Below, in pieces: positions 50,602-58,244 of a stretch of 64,000 nucleotides of DNA (the first letter of the stretch is position 1; each line of letters begins with the position of its first letter). The stretch is taken from contig NZ_JAHLPP010000006.1 of assembly GCF_018917965.1 (NCBI RefSeq), positions 1 through 64,000 of the forward strand. The letters run 5' to 3'. The notes beneath the pieces are model-generated. The model did no database searches, had not been told where the DNA came from, and saw only the letters and a program-made list of their open reading frames with translations. The position numbers and the translations under genes were made by a program. The DNA is from Pseudoflavonifractor sp. MSJ-37. Lineage in GTDB: Bacteria; Bacillota; Clostridia; Oscillospirales; Oscillospiraceae.

Positions 50602-53025
50602 ATGTCGAAGGATCATGACGACCGCAGCGAGCGGTCCAAATCCCAGGACCCGGAGCTGGAGTTCTCTCTGGAGGACATCCTGGCTGAGTATTCCAGCAAG
50701 CCCCGGGACAAGGGCCGGGTGGTCCCCTTCCCTGCTCCCCCCCAAGCGGAGGAGCCGGACGGGACGCCGGCCCCGGAGACCGCCGCCGCTGACACGGATA
50801 CGACCCCCATCACTTCTATAAGGGAGGAGGACACGGACGCCGTTCCGGAGGACGTCCCGGACGCGTCCCAGTCGGAGCCGGAGCCTTCCGGGGCAGCGGT
50901 CCCCGCCCCGCACCGCAGACGCCGCCTCTTCTCCTTCTTCCATCCCCGGGACCGGAAAGCCGCTTCGGAGGAGACGGCGGAACAGCCGCCGATCCCTCCG
51001 GGGGAGTCGGACCCCCCGCCGCCCGAGGCGCCGGCAGGCGATGAGGCGCAGGAGGCCCCGGCCCCCAAGCCCTCCAAGCCAAGGCCGTCCAAGGCTCTAA
51101 ACGTGCCGGACGAAGCGCCCGCCCCCGGACCGGAGCCGCCGGAAAAGCTGGTCTACTTCCCCGGGGAGGACCCCAGGGACAAGGGCCTCGGCGGACAGAT
51201 CCGCCGTCTGAAGAAGAAGGCCGACGCCTACGCCGATCAGATGTTCCAGGAGGAGGACGCCGGAGACGCTCCGGAGGTCCGCCGGGCCGAGCGCTACATC
51301 CCCGGCGTGGATGTGGAGGAACCGGAGGACGAGGAGCCCCCCCGTCCCCGCAGGCCCCGCCGGATGCCCCCGCCCGCCCCGGACCTGCCTCCAAAGGAGC
51401 TGTTCCAGCGGTACAGCAAGGGTCTGGGCGGCATGAAGCTCCGGGTGTTCCTGCTGTTCCTGCTCTCCGCGCCGCTGGTCTGGCTGGCGGGCGTATCCTA
51501 TCTGGGCATCGGTCTGCCCGCGCCGCTGGCGGGACAGGAGCCGCTCCTGCGCTTCGCCCAGGCCGGCCTGCTGGGCGCGGCCATGCTGATCGGCATCGAC
51601 GGGATCGGCCGGGGGCTCAAGCACCTGCTCTTCCTGCGGCCGGAGCTGGACAGCGTGGCCGCGCTGTCCTGCTTCGCCGTGCTGGCGGACGCCCTGCTCC
51701 TGGCCCTGTCGCCGGAGGAGCCGGTCCGCCAGCCCTACTGCGCGGCGGCGGTCCTCTCCCTGGCTCTCGGCCTGTGGGGCGAGCTGTGGAAGCGCCGTGG
51801 CCTGCGGGTGGCCTGCCGCACGGCGGCCTCGGCCTCGGAGCCCTACCTCGTCACTCTGGACGAGCACAAGTGGAACGCCAAGGACACCTTCGCCAAGTGG
51901 TCCGGGGAGCCGATCGGCTTCGGACGCCAGATCCAGGCCCCGGACGGGGCCCAGCGGATCTACCACATCATGGCCCCCCTGATCCTGATCGCCGCGGTGC
52001 TCTTCGCCATCCTGTCCTCCATCGGACGGGGGCGGCCTCAGGACCTGATCTGGGCCCTGTCCGCCACGCTGACGGCGGGGGCCTCCCTCTCCTCCGGCCT
52101 GTGCTACGGCATCCCCTGGCGGGAGCTGTCCCTGCGGCTGGCCAAGAGCGGAGCGGCTCTGGCCGGATGGGACGGCGTCTGCGGCACCGGCGGCTCCGCC
52201 GGGATCCTGCTGACCGATCAGGACCTCTTCCCCCCGGGGACCGTGGGCCTGAACGGCATCAAGATCTTCGGGGACTTCCCGGTGGAAAAGGTGGTGGGCG
52301 TCACCGCCACCATGATCCGGGACTCCGGGTGCGGCCTGGACAAGATCTTCCACGACCTGCTCCGCACGCAGGGGGCCGTCTACCGCCGGACCCGGGACTT
52401 CACCTGCTATGAGGGCGGCGGCGTGTCCGCCGAGATCCGGGACCAGTCGGTGCTGGTGGGCTCGGCGGCCTTCATGCACCTGATGGAGGTCCCGCTCCCC
52501 CAGGGCCTCCACGTGAAGAACGCGGTCTTTTGCGCCATCGACGGGGAGCTGGCGGGGATCTTCGCCCTGAAATACACCCTCCACGGCACGGTGGAGCCCT
52601 CCCTCCACGCTCTGATCCGCAGCCACATCGTCCCCGTGCTGGCCACCCGGGACTTCAGCATCATCCCCGAGATGCTCCGCCAGCGCTTCAAGCTCCCGGC
52701 GGACAAGATGGAGTTCCCGCCGGTGGCGCGCCGGGTGGAGCTCTCCTCCCCCCAGCAGGCCCACAGCGAAGTGCTCACCGCCGTCCTCTGCCGGGAGGGC
52801 GTGGGGCCCTTCACCGAGGCCGCCGTGGGGGCCAGGCGTCTGCGCAAGGCGGTCCGGCTCTCCGCGGGGCTGACCTGCCTGGGGTCCTGCGTCGGGGTCC
52901 TGCTGGCCTTCTATCTCACGTTCATGGGGGCCTATCTGGCCCTGTCCCCCTTCGCCCTGCTGGTGTTCCTGGCCATGTGGCTGGTGCCCACGGTGCTGAT
53001 CTCCCACTGGGTGACGCAGTATTGA
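50602..53025 (+). CDS. P-type-ATPase-like membrane protein without catalytic motifs
   Basis: 807 residues. The first 275 are disordered, acidic and Pro-rich. Then come membrane segments near 280-300, 317-340, 352-370, 380-400, 453-475 and 480-505, a soluble domain of about 240 residues, and two last segments (750-805). This is the topology of heavy-metal P-type ATPases. Local resemblances fit: LTAGASLSSGLCYGIPW sits where the CPx helix would be, VLVGSAAFM resembles the nucleotide domain, and AIDGELAGIFALK resembles the strand before the hinge. But the phosphorylation motif DKTGT is replaced by TDQDLFP (around Asp539), the actuator domain is tiny without TGES, and GDGxND is absent. It therefore cannot work as a pump; role unknown. 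Confidence 0.65.
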   Translation: MSKDHDDRSERSKSQDPELEFSLEDILAEYSSKPRDKGRVVPFPAPPQAEEPDGTPAPETAAADTDTTPITSIREEDTDAVPEDVPDASQSEPEPSGAAVPAPHRRRRLFSFFHPRDRKAASEETAEQPPIPPGESDPPPPEAPAGDEAQEAPAPKPSKPRPSKALNVPDEAPAPGPEPPEKLVYFPGEDPRDKGLGGQIRRLKKKADAYADQMFQEEDAGDAPEVRRAERYIPGVDVEEPEDEEPPRPRRPRRMPPPAPDLPPKELFQRYSKGLGGMKLRVFLLFLLSAPLVWLAGVSYLGIGLPAPLAGQEPLLRFAQAGLLGAAMLIGIDGIGRGLKHLLFLRPELDSVAALSCFAVLADALLLALSPEEPVRQPYCAAAVLSLALGLWGELWKRRGLRVACRTAASASEPYLVTLDEHKWNAKDTFAKWSGEPIGFGRQIQAPDGAQRIYHIMAPLILIAAVLFAILSSIGRGRPQDLIWALSATLTAGASLSSGLCYGIPWRELSLRLAKSGAALAGWDGVCGTGGSAGILLTDQDLFPPGTVGLNGIKIFGDFPVEKVVGVTATMIRDSGCGLDKIFHDLLRTQGAVYRRTRDFTCYEGGGVSAEIRDQSVLVGSAAFMHLMEVPLPQGLHVKNAVFCAIDGELAGIFALKYTLHGTVEPSLHALIRSHIVPVLATRDFSIIPEMLRQRFKLPADKMEFPPVARRVELSSPQQAHSEVLTAVLCREGVGPFTEAAVGARRLRKAVRLSAGLTCLGSCVGVLLAFYLTFMGAYLALSPFALLVFLAMWLVPTVLISHWVTQY

Positions 53026-53035
53026 CGATATCTCC

Positions 53036-53064
53036 TTTACATCCTCGCGCGTTTCTGGTAGGAT
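53036..53064 (+). promoter_or_regulatory. Promoter of the DUF6506-sigma factor operon
   Basis: TTTACA (53036-53041), 17 bases, TAGGAT (53059-53064). It overlaps an ATG at 53063, showing that translation must begin later, at 53084. Confidence 0.65.
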
Positions 53065-53083
53065 GGAGGTGAAACGAGACGCT

Positions 53084-53383
53084 ATGCGCAAATACGCGAT
53101 CCTGATCATGAACCCCTGCCACGACCCGGAGAAGGACCGGGCCCTCCTGACCACCAGCGACGGCACCGAGGCCCACATCCTCACCGTCCGGGATCCGGAG
53201 GAGGCTCTGGCCAAGGCCGTGGAGCTGGCCGACGCCGGCTTCGGGGCCCTGGAGGTCTGCGGAGCCTTCGGGGAGGACCTGGCCCGGCGGATGTACGACG
53301 CCGCCGGACACCGGCTCACCGTGAGCTATGTGGTCTGTCCCCCGGACCAGCTGGACGCCGCCCGGGCCTTCTGGGGCCACTGA
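53084..53383 (+). CDS. DUF6506 family protein
   Basis: 99 residues (MRKYAILIMNPCHDPEKDR at the start), matching a small conserved family now called DUF6506, of unknown function. GGAGGTG is 12 bases upstream. It looks soluble and compact, with a conserved AGFGALEVCGAFGED segment. The sigma factor gene starts four bases after its stop, so both are in one transcript, which may mean it shares the sigma factor's regulation. Confidence 0.75.
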   Translation: MRKYAILIMNPCHDPEKDRALLTTSDGTEAHILTVRDPEEALAKAVELADAGFGALEVCGAFGEDLARRMYDAAGHRLTVSYVVCPPDQLDAARAFWGH

Positions 53384-53386
53384 TCC

Positions 53387-53929
53387 ATGCTGATCCTATT
53401 GGACCTCTCCGTCCTGCCGGAGGAGGACGACCGGGAGCTGTTCCGGGCCTTCCACCGCCGGTATGAGGACGGGCTGTACGCGCTGCTCCTCCAGACACTG
53501 GGGGACCCGCGCCGTGCCGAGGACGGGCTCCAGACCGTGATGGTCGCCATCCTGCGGCAGTTCCCGACGCTTCGGCGTCTCTACGACACGGACCGGGCGG
53601 CCATCGGCCCCTGGGCCGTCACGATCACGAAACACGCCGCATTGGATATGCGCCGGAAGGAGCAGCGCCTGACCGCGATGCCCGAGGACTGGGACCCTCC
53701 CGCGCCGGAGACCACCGAGAGCCGGAGCGCCCACGCCCGGCTGGTGGAGCTGATCCGCTCCATGCCCCCCGGCGACCGGGAGGTGCTGGAGCTCCGCTTC
53801 CTGCTGGAGTGGAGCCACCGGGACATCGCCAGGGCCCTTGGCATCACCGAGGCCGCCGCCCGGAAGCGGGTGGAGCGCTCCCGTCAGCGGCTGATCCTGT
53901 GTCTGCGGGAGGAGGGGTACGATGGATGA
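53387..53929 (+). CDS. ECF-type RNA polymerase sigma factor
   Basis: 180 residues. The sigma-2 region (FRAFHRRYEDGLYALLLQTLGD, with DAEDGLQTV-like DPRRAEDGLQ) and sigma-4 region (LLEWSHRDIARALGITEAAARKRVERSRQ) are both present, with the helix-turn-helix intact. Codons and composition match the neighbours. The downstream gene, normally the membrane anti-sigma factor with a DUF4367 domain, overlaps by eight bases but is only a 58-codon remnant here. The sigma factor may therefore be unrestrained, or the regulation has moved elsewhere. Confidence 0.88.
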   Translation: MLILLDLSVLPEEDDRELFRAFHRRYEDGLYALLLQTLGDPRRAEDGLQTVMVAILRQFPTLRRLYDTDRAAIGPWAVTITKHAALDMRRKEQRLTAMPEDWDPPAPETTESRSAHARLVELIRSMPPGDREVLELRFLLEWSHRDIARALGITEAAARKRVERSRQRLILCLREEGYDG

Positions 53930-54098
53930 CGACTTCGACGCCCTCCTCCGCGCCGCGCTGTATTCCGGGATCGAGGCCGATGATATCAGTACGGTGATCT
54001 GGTATGATGAAGCAGAAGATGCCGCCTTTTGTCTGAGCGGTATCCTCCCCACAGACGAATTGATGAAAATGGCCAAAAGTATCCAAAAAATATCCTAA
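53922..54098 (+). pseudogene. Internally deleted anti-sigma factor (DUF4367) remnant
   Basis: 58 codons. The start MDDDFDALLRAALYSG is the usual N-terminus of anti-sigma genes behind such sigma factors in Oscillospiraceae. The rest, ISTVIWYDEAEDAAFCLSG followed by LPTDELMKMAKSI, matches the very end of the DUF4367 extracytoplasmic domain. The whole middle, including the membrane helix, is missing, with the frame preserved. The protein can neither span the membrane nor, probably, hold the sigma factor. The start overlaps the sigma gene in the standard way, so it is a deletion, not a chance reading frame. Confidence 0.7.
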
Positions 54099-54156
54099 AT
54101 CGAATGATCCGGGGCAAAGAGCTCCAGCCAATCAGCGGGGCGTTCGTAAGACAGTT

Positions 54157-54195
54157 AACGGAGCGTATCGGTGCGGATACGCTCCGTTTCTTTAT
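54157..54195 (+). terminator. Terminator of the sigma factor operon
   Basis: AACGGAGCGTATC and GATACGCTCCGTT followed by TCTTTATG. Confidence 0.85.
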
Positions 54196-54231
54196 GCTAA
54201 TATGGCATATGACACAGTTGCAGGCAGCCCC

Positions 54232-54278
54232 CTTGGCTCTCCCTCTGGGAGAGCTGTCACCGAAGGTGACTGAGAGGG
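54232..54278. repeat. Left 47-base inverted repeat of the DUF559 element
   Basis: Begins CTTGGCTCTCCC and ends CTGAGAGGG, with internal palindromes. Complementary to 54644-54690 except for several positions in the central hairpin, where both arms changed together. Confidence 0.85.
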
Positions 54279-54280
54279 TC

Positions 54281-54637
54281 TTACAGGCGTTTTTGAATGG
54301 TGATATCAATTTGTGTGCACACGCCGCGAAAATCCATATCAACATCTCGGTTGGAAAAACGCAGGACCTCCAATCCAAGCGCTGTCAAAAATGCGGAACG
54401 CTCAGAATCATAGGCCATCCCCTGAGGCTCATAGTGTTGAGAACCATCCAATTCAATAACTAACTTGGCAGAAGCACAATAAAAGTCTACGATAAATCTC
54501 CCGATGATTCGCTGTTTATAAATCTTCACCGGATATTTGCGGAGGAAAAGATACCATAGCTTTCGTTCGTGGGGTGTCATCTCACTGCGTAACCGCCGGG
54601 CGTTTTCCAGTTGACTGTTGTCCTTTGGTATGGTCAT
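54281..54637 (-). CDS. DUF559 (Vsr-like) endonuclease domain protein
   Basis: 118 residues. The family core is present: RRLRSEMTPHERKLWY, then the PD-(D/E)xK-type segment RFIVDFYCASAKLVIELDG with SQH, then ALGLEVLRFSN. It belongs to the very-short-patch-repair-like nucleases. The gene is tightly enclosed by 47-base inverted repeats, one of which provides the ribosome-binding site. Composition is more AT-rich than the neighbours. The family is often called a housekeeping or unknown nuclease; here the setting points to a mobile-element function. Confidence 0.82.
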   Translation of the reverse strand: MTIPKDNSQLENARRLRSEMTPHERKLWYLFLRKYPVKIYKQRIIGRFIVDFYCASAKLVIELDGSQHYEPQGMAYDSERSAFLTALGLEVLRFSNRDVDMDFRGVCTQIDITIQKRL

Positions 54638-54643
54638 GTTTTT

Positions 54644-54690
54644 CCCTCTCAGTCGGCTGCGCCGACAGCTCTCCCAAAGGGAGAGCCAAG
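54644..54690. repeat. Right 47-base inverted repeat of the DUF559 element
   Basis: Begins CCCTCTCAG and ends GGGAGAGCCAAG. Its inner edge supplies GAGAGGG, the Shine-Dalgarno of the nuclease gene. Confidence 0.85.
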
Positions 54691-54766
54691 TTCCGCGCGT
54701 AATGCACTACACCGAACGGTGTATAGAAGTGCGCCTTTGTTATCTGTTCGACAAACCGCAATTGGC

Positions 54767-54863
54767 TTAATTATATGATCCTTTAATGATTGATACAATG
54801 AACAGCAAAATAATACCAACGATCATTTCAATACTTCCGATTATGTATGTAGATTTTTTTCAT
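54767..54863 (-). pseudogene. Small single-helix membrane protein, frameshifted in an A7 run
   Basis: An ATG at 54863 with AAAGGA ten bases upstream is followed by seven A. With six A the frame would encode 31 residues with a hydrophobic helix (MIVGIILLFIVSII) and stop at 54767; with seven it stops after eleven codons. It follows the lipoprotein gene directly. Either a real loss, a slippage site, or a sequencing error in the homopolymer. Confidence 0.35.
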
Positions 54864-54886
54864 ACGATCACATTCCTTTTCTATAT

Positions 54887-55228
54887 TCAAGATTTGGTGT
54901 TCTCCGTTCTGTCAGCAGGAGTTTTCAATGTGATAGCGTAGACCGTGTTTATCTGCATCGGATAGCTTTCTGCAACATTGCCATCGTAATAGACCACAAC
55001 TTCGTCACCGACATTGAAATTGGTCACACTATCCTTGTTCTCCACATTCAGAGATACCCAATATTCACCATCATCATTTTCAATCAGGGTGGCATTTTCA
55101 TTCGTTTCTTTGACAATACCTGTAATGCTTGGCTCGTTGCTGATGATGTAATTCATGCTTCTGTTGCTGCAACCAACCAAAGAGAGAACACAAACCAATG
55201 CTAAAATCAATGCTATCAACTTTTTCAT
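54887..55228 (-). CDS. Small lipoprotein, DUF3221-like
   Basis: 113 residues from the ATG at 55228 with GAAGGAG nine bases upstream. A lipoprotein signal ends LSLVGC. The mature part has ITGIVKETNENATLIEND and FNVGDEVVVYYDGNV, which resembles the small OB-like DUF3221/YobA family. Composition is clearly AT-richer than most of the window, pointing to recent acquisition or relaxed selection. A promoter lies directly upstream. Confidence 0.7.
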   Translation of the reverse strand: MKKLIALILALVCVLSLVGCSNRSMNYIISNEPSITGIVKETNENATLIENDDGEYWVSLNVENKDSVTNFNVGDEVVVYYDGNVAESYPMQINTVYAITLKTPADRTENTKS

Positions 55229-55279
55229 ACAATCACACTCCTTCGTCAAATACCGATTTTCAGGTCTGATTGGCTCCAT

Positions 55280-55308
55280 ATTATCTCATATGGCCGGATA
55301 AACTACAA
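55280..55308 (-). promoter_or_regulatory. Promoter of the DUF3221-like lipoprotein gene
   Basis: TTGTAG (55308-55303), 17 bases, GATAAT (55285-55280) with extended TGA on the minus strand. Confidence 0.6.
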
Positions 55309-55536
55309 GAACACCGACCATTTTGGCTGGAGCTCTTTCTTTTTCTTCGGTGCCAAGATCGTCGCCTCTGATTTGTCTATTTTGACGTGTCACAAAACCG
55401 TCCGCTCAAACGTTATACGAATAAAGGGACTTTTTCGTGTCTAGCGTCTGCGTCAGGGACATCCAAAAAACAGAAGCTGGATGGCCTTAGATTTGTACAC
55501 TCATTTTTTATAAAAATAAAATTTCTTAAAAAATTA

Positions 55537-55566
55537 TTTACGGATCGATGCAGAATATGGTACTAT
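55537..55566 (+). promoter_or_regulatory. Possible promoter of the decayed secreted-protein gene
   Basis: TTTACG (55537-55542), 18 bases, TACTAT (55561-55566) with extended TGG. Confidence 0.45.
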
Positions 55567-55611
55567 CAAGCCAGAGAATCCCCCATTTTATACAGGAAGA
55601 AGGCATCTCAC

Positions 55612-55880
55612 ATGTTCAAGAAACGCGTGCTCTCTCTCCTTGTCATCCTGTCCATGCTCTGTTCGATTGGCGCGATGGCCGCCGCAAGATGGAACAGCCA
55701 GGCCAGGATCACTCCTTCGATCTCCCGGAACGGGAACGCCGTCACCTGCCAGCTCAAGGTCCGGGCGATGAGTGTCTCTGACCGCATCTCGGCGGAACTT
55801 ATCGTCTGGTCTACTCCGTCACCGTCACCAGCTCCAAGGGGAGCGATGTGATCGACGGCGAGAAGGAGGTCGATCTTTAA
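55612..55880 (+). pseudogene. Secreted protein gene with internal deletion and frameshift
   Basis: The ATG at 55612 with AGAAGG upstream begins a good signal peptide (MFKKRVLSLLVILSMLCS, then ending AMA) and about 45 mature residues. After RISAE the frame changes: the continuing frame ends at 55851 with a Pro-rich nonsense tail, whereas the neighbouring frame reads TYRLVYSVTVTSSKGSD to a stop at 55880, a natural ending for such small beta-rich secreted proteins. An internal deletion that broke the frame explains this best. Intact relatives would be about 130-150 residues. Confidence 0.55.
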
Positions 55881-55914
55881 GATCAGCCCTCTGTCACATA
55901 TGGGGGTGTACCAT

Positions 55915-56778
55915 ATGAAGAAAAAAATCATCCTTGCTCTTCTTCTGCTCCTTATCGCACGGATCCTTTATGTCTGCGCCCACCCTCTGGATGAGCAGAA
56001 GTCCCATATCATCGCCAAAGAATACTACGGGACAGTCCTCCGTACAGATGAGGACGGCCTCACTATCTTCGACTGGGGGCCCCATTATAAGATCCCGTTC
56101 TGCTATGGTGACTACACTCTTTATGTCGAACCCGGCATCAAGATAGGCACCGATGTCAATATCGTGAGTGAGCATGAGGAATATGGCGACCCGCCATACC
56201 CGATCTTCCAGATATTCATCACCCATCGCAGAGATGAACTCAAAAAGAACTACCATGGGACAGTCCTCCGTATGGATGAGGATGGCTTCACCATCGTCGA
56301 TTGGAGGACTCAACGTGAGATCTCGTTCTACTATGACGACTACACTCTTTATGTCGAGCCCGGCATCAAGGTGGGTACTGAGGTCGATATCGTGAGTGAG
56401 CATGATGATCATAACGGCCCGCCGTACTCACTCTCCCAAATGTTCATCGCCCATGATATCCGCCTTGATGAAACGTTCAATGAGGATGGCAGCAGAAGCT
56501 GGACCGACTACTTTGACGTTCCTGGCACCGAACGCCATTACCGTGTTTGGGTGAACAATACCGGCAAGACCTCCATCACTGTCAGGATCACTTCCGACTC
56601 TTATACCGGCGCTAAGCAGAGCGAATTTACTGTTGCCGCTGGTTCTCAGGACTACAGAGATCTTTGTCTCAGTAATATCGGAGGCGGGCGCAGATACATC
56701 TCTATCATCGGCACTTCCGGCAATGCTTTCTCCGGCCGTGTTCGCGTCCGCACCGCAGCTTCGACGAGCGAATTCTAG
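55915..56778 (+). CDS. Secreted or membrane-anchored protein with a duplicated 70-residue domain
   Basis: 287 residues from the ATG at 55915 with GGGGGTG upstream. An N-terminal hydrophobic segment (residues 4-20) is followed by two copies of the same domain (about 37-105 and 112-180), sharing YxGTVLRxDEDGxTIxDW and DYTLYVEPGIK. The copies are also close in DNA sequence, so the duplication is recent. The last 100 residues (from DETFNEDGSRSW) form a separate beta-rich domain. I do not recognise the family. It lies in the AT-richer island of exported proteins. Confidence 0.65.
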   Translation: MKKKIILALLLLLIARILYVCAHPLDEQKSHIIAKEYYGTVLRTDEDGLTIFDWGPHYKIPFCYGDYTLYVEPGIKIGTDVNIVSEHEEYGDPPYPIFQIFITHRRDELKKNYHGTVLRMDEDGFTIVDWRTQREISFYYDDYTLYVEPGIKVGTEVDIVSEHDDHNGPPYSLSQMFIAHDIRLDETFNEDGSRSWTDYFDVPGTERHYRVWVNNTGKTSITVRITSDSYTGAKQSEFTVAAGSQDYRDLCLSNIGGGRRYISIIGTSGNAFSGRVRVRTAASTSEF

Positions 56779-56805
56779 AGCAAGGCCATAAGCAGGAGAT
56801 AACAG

Positions 56806-57113
56806 ATGGAGGACCGCTCTCACATCCGTACAGTATGTACATCCATCCTTATGCTGCCGCTGGTTTTCTATCTTCCCTCTTGTCTGGTCAAAAAACTCGT
56901 ACTACGATCACGAATGGAGAACTCGGATCGCTCCCATCAGATCTTCGAGCCCATTATGCCGAAGTAACGGGACCCATTCGTAACACATCGAACTATTTTG
57001 CACTAAGCATCGATACGCATGGCAACAAATTCGATAACAAGACTGCACAAAGTTCGACGCAGAAGGGAATTTTTAGAGTTGAACTCGATGTGACTGTAGG
57101 TAGCAGCGATTGA
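56806..57113 (+). pseudogene. Probable frameshifted small secreted protein
   Basis: An ATG at 56806 with AGGAG seven bases upstream opens a hydrophobic start (LPLVFYLPSC) but stops after 53 codons. Overlapping it in another frame, 56835-57113 encodes a longer polar sequence (SIDTHGNKFDNKTAQ, then FRVELDVTVGSSD) that looks like a domain ending but has no ribosome-binding site. One frameshift would join the two. Function unknown and the reading is uncertain. Confidence 0.3.
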
Positions 57114-57244
57114 TCTACACACCTAGCCAAAGAGCTTTCTTTTAACTACTTTTGTAATCTAAAATAAAGTTTTTTGTTTATCTCTCTATATTCTTAGGAT
57201 GGTGATCTCCCATGCGTCCCTCTCGTGATATAAGGAGTCCTCTC

Positions 57245-57629
57245 ATGACTGATATGATCGAACGCCGCCTCCCTCTCCTGCTGGCCGTCTCGCTGGCAGG
57301 GAACGCGGTCCAATGGCGTGCCGCCCATCCGGACCAGCCCGCGCCGCTCCGGGGGACCTACACGCTGGGCGCATCCACGGCGGCGGAGCGTCTGACCTTT
57401 CCGACAGAAGGGGGCTGGTACCGCTATCAGGACGGCGCGCTCCTGGGCCGGGGGACCATCCACGCGCAGGAGGACGGCGTCTACTTCCTCCAGGCGGAGA
57501 CGGGCACGGACGCTTATCTCTTCCGCCGGGGGCGGCACGCTCTATCAGGACCGGGACGGCGGCCTCCTGGCCTTCCGCCTCCAGACCAAAGATCCCATCT
57601 TCGTCAACTTCGATCCGAATGAGACTTGA
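57245..57629 (+). pseudogene. Small exported protein gene with a frameshift in a G run
   Basis: The ATG at 57245 has AAGGAG seven bases upstream and starts a hydrophobic N-terminus (LPLLLAVSLAGNAV). The frame is good to about 57530, then goes into Pro/Arg-rich nonsense at a run of five G. The next frame continues GGTLYQDRDGGLLAFRLQTK and ends at 57629 with FDPNET. Removing one base restores a protein of about 127 residues. Real decay, phase-variable homopolymer or sequencing error are all possible. The lipoprotein gene follows after 16 bases. Confidence 0.55.
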
Positions 57630-57645
57630 GGAAGGAGGTATACCC

Positions 57646-58200
57646 ATGATCCGCATCCGTGTGCTCCCTCTGATGCTCCTCCCCGGCCTCCTGCTGGCCG
57701 GGTGCCGAAGCGCGGCCCCCGCCGGGTCGCCTACGCCAAGCCCCGCGCCCAGTGTCACCTCTCCCGCCTCAGATATCGATGCGGACGCCGCCGAGCAGGT
57801 GGAGGCTCTGGCCCAGCCCCTCTGGGCGGCGCTTCTGGAGTCCTATGATGCCGCTCAGGCGTCCTATACGGAGGACCCCACCACGTTCACCGAACTCCGG
57901 ACCGGCGCTGTGACGCTGGAGGAGGTCTATCCCGCCGATAGGGCCGCCTATCTCCTCTTCCGGGCCCCGATCCGCCTGAAGGCGGCGGACCCGGACAAGC
58001 TGGTCCTCTTCGACGACACCGTGGAGGACGGCTGGATGGTCCCGCCCGAGGCCCGCTTCCCCGTGGTGGTGCTCCAGCGGGCGGAGGACGGGGGCCTGAC
58101 CTTCACCGGCGGCTATGAGACCGAGTCTTCGGCCGGGTCCCAGCTCTACCAGTCCGACTTCCAGCGCTGGCTGGAGCAGGGCCAGGGCGTCCAGCTCTGA
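57646..58200 (+). CDS. Lipoprotein, hypothetical
   Basis: 184 residues. The signal peptide ends in the lipobox LLAGC; a Pro/Ser/Thr spacer (PTPSPAPS) follows, then about 140 residues with no family I recognise (ELRTGAVTLEEVYPADRAAYLLF, shortened here by not quoting the rest). GAAGGAGG precedes the ATG. The first 35 codons and the ribosome-binding site are nearly identical in DNA to those of the next gene, while the mature parts are unrelated. Probably displayed on the outer face of the membrane. Confidence 0.7.
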   Translation: MIRIRVLPLMLLPGLLLAGCRSAAPAGSPTPSPAPSVTSPASDIDADAAEQVEALAQPLWAALLESYDAAQASYTEDPTTFTELRTGAVTLEEVYPADRAAYLLFRAPIRLKAADPDKLVLFDDTVEDGWMVPPEARFPVVVLQRAEDGGLTFTGGYETESSAGSQLYQSDFQRWLEQGQGVQL

Positions 58201-58244
58201 CCCGCTCCCGCCCCGCATCCACGAACGTGAAGGAGGTATCCTCT

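Larger units (their letters stand above)
54232..54690. mobile_element. Compact inverted-repeat element carrying a DUF559 nuclease
   Basis: A 459-base unit bounded by two 47-base inverted repeats (54232-54278 and 54644-54690). Each repeat is itself an imperfect palindrome with CTCTCCC/GGGAGAG. The only gene, a DUF559 nuclease, fills the space: its stop lies two bases from the left repeat, its start six bases from the right one, and GAGAGGG at the right repeat's inner edge acts as its Shine-Dalgarno. No target duplication is obvious. Repeats of this sequence type are widespread in GC-rich clostridia; the compact gene-plus-repeat layout suggests that the nuclease moves the repeats, or moves with them. 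Confidence 0.65.

Noticed and set aside
54230-54700. An ordinary insertion sequence
   Set aside because: No transposase of a known IS family is present; the only gene is a DUF559 nuclease, so it is reported as a distinct element.
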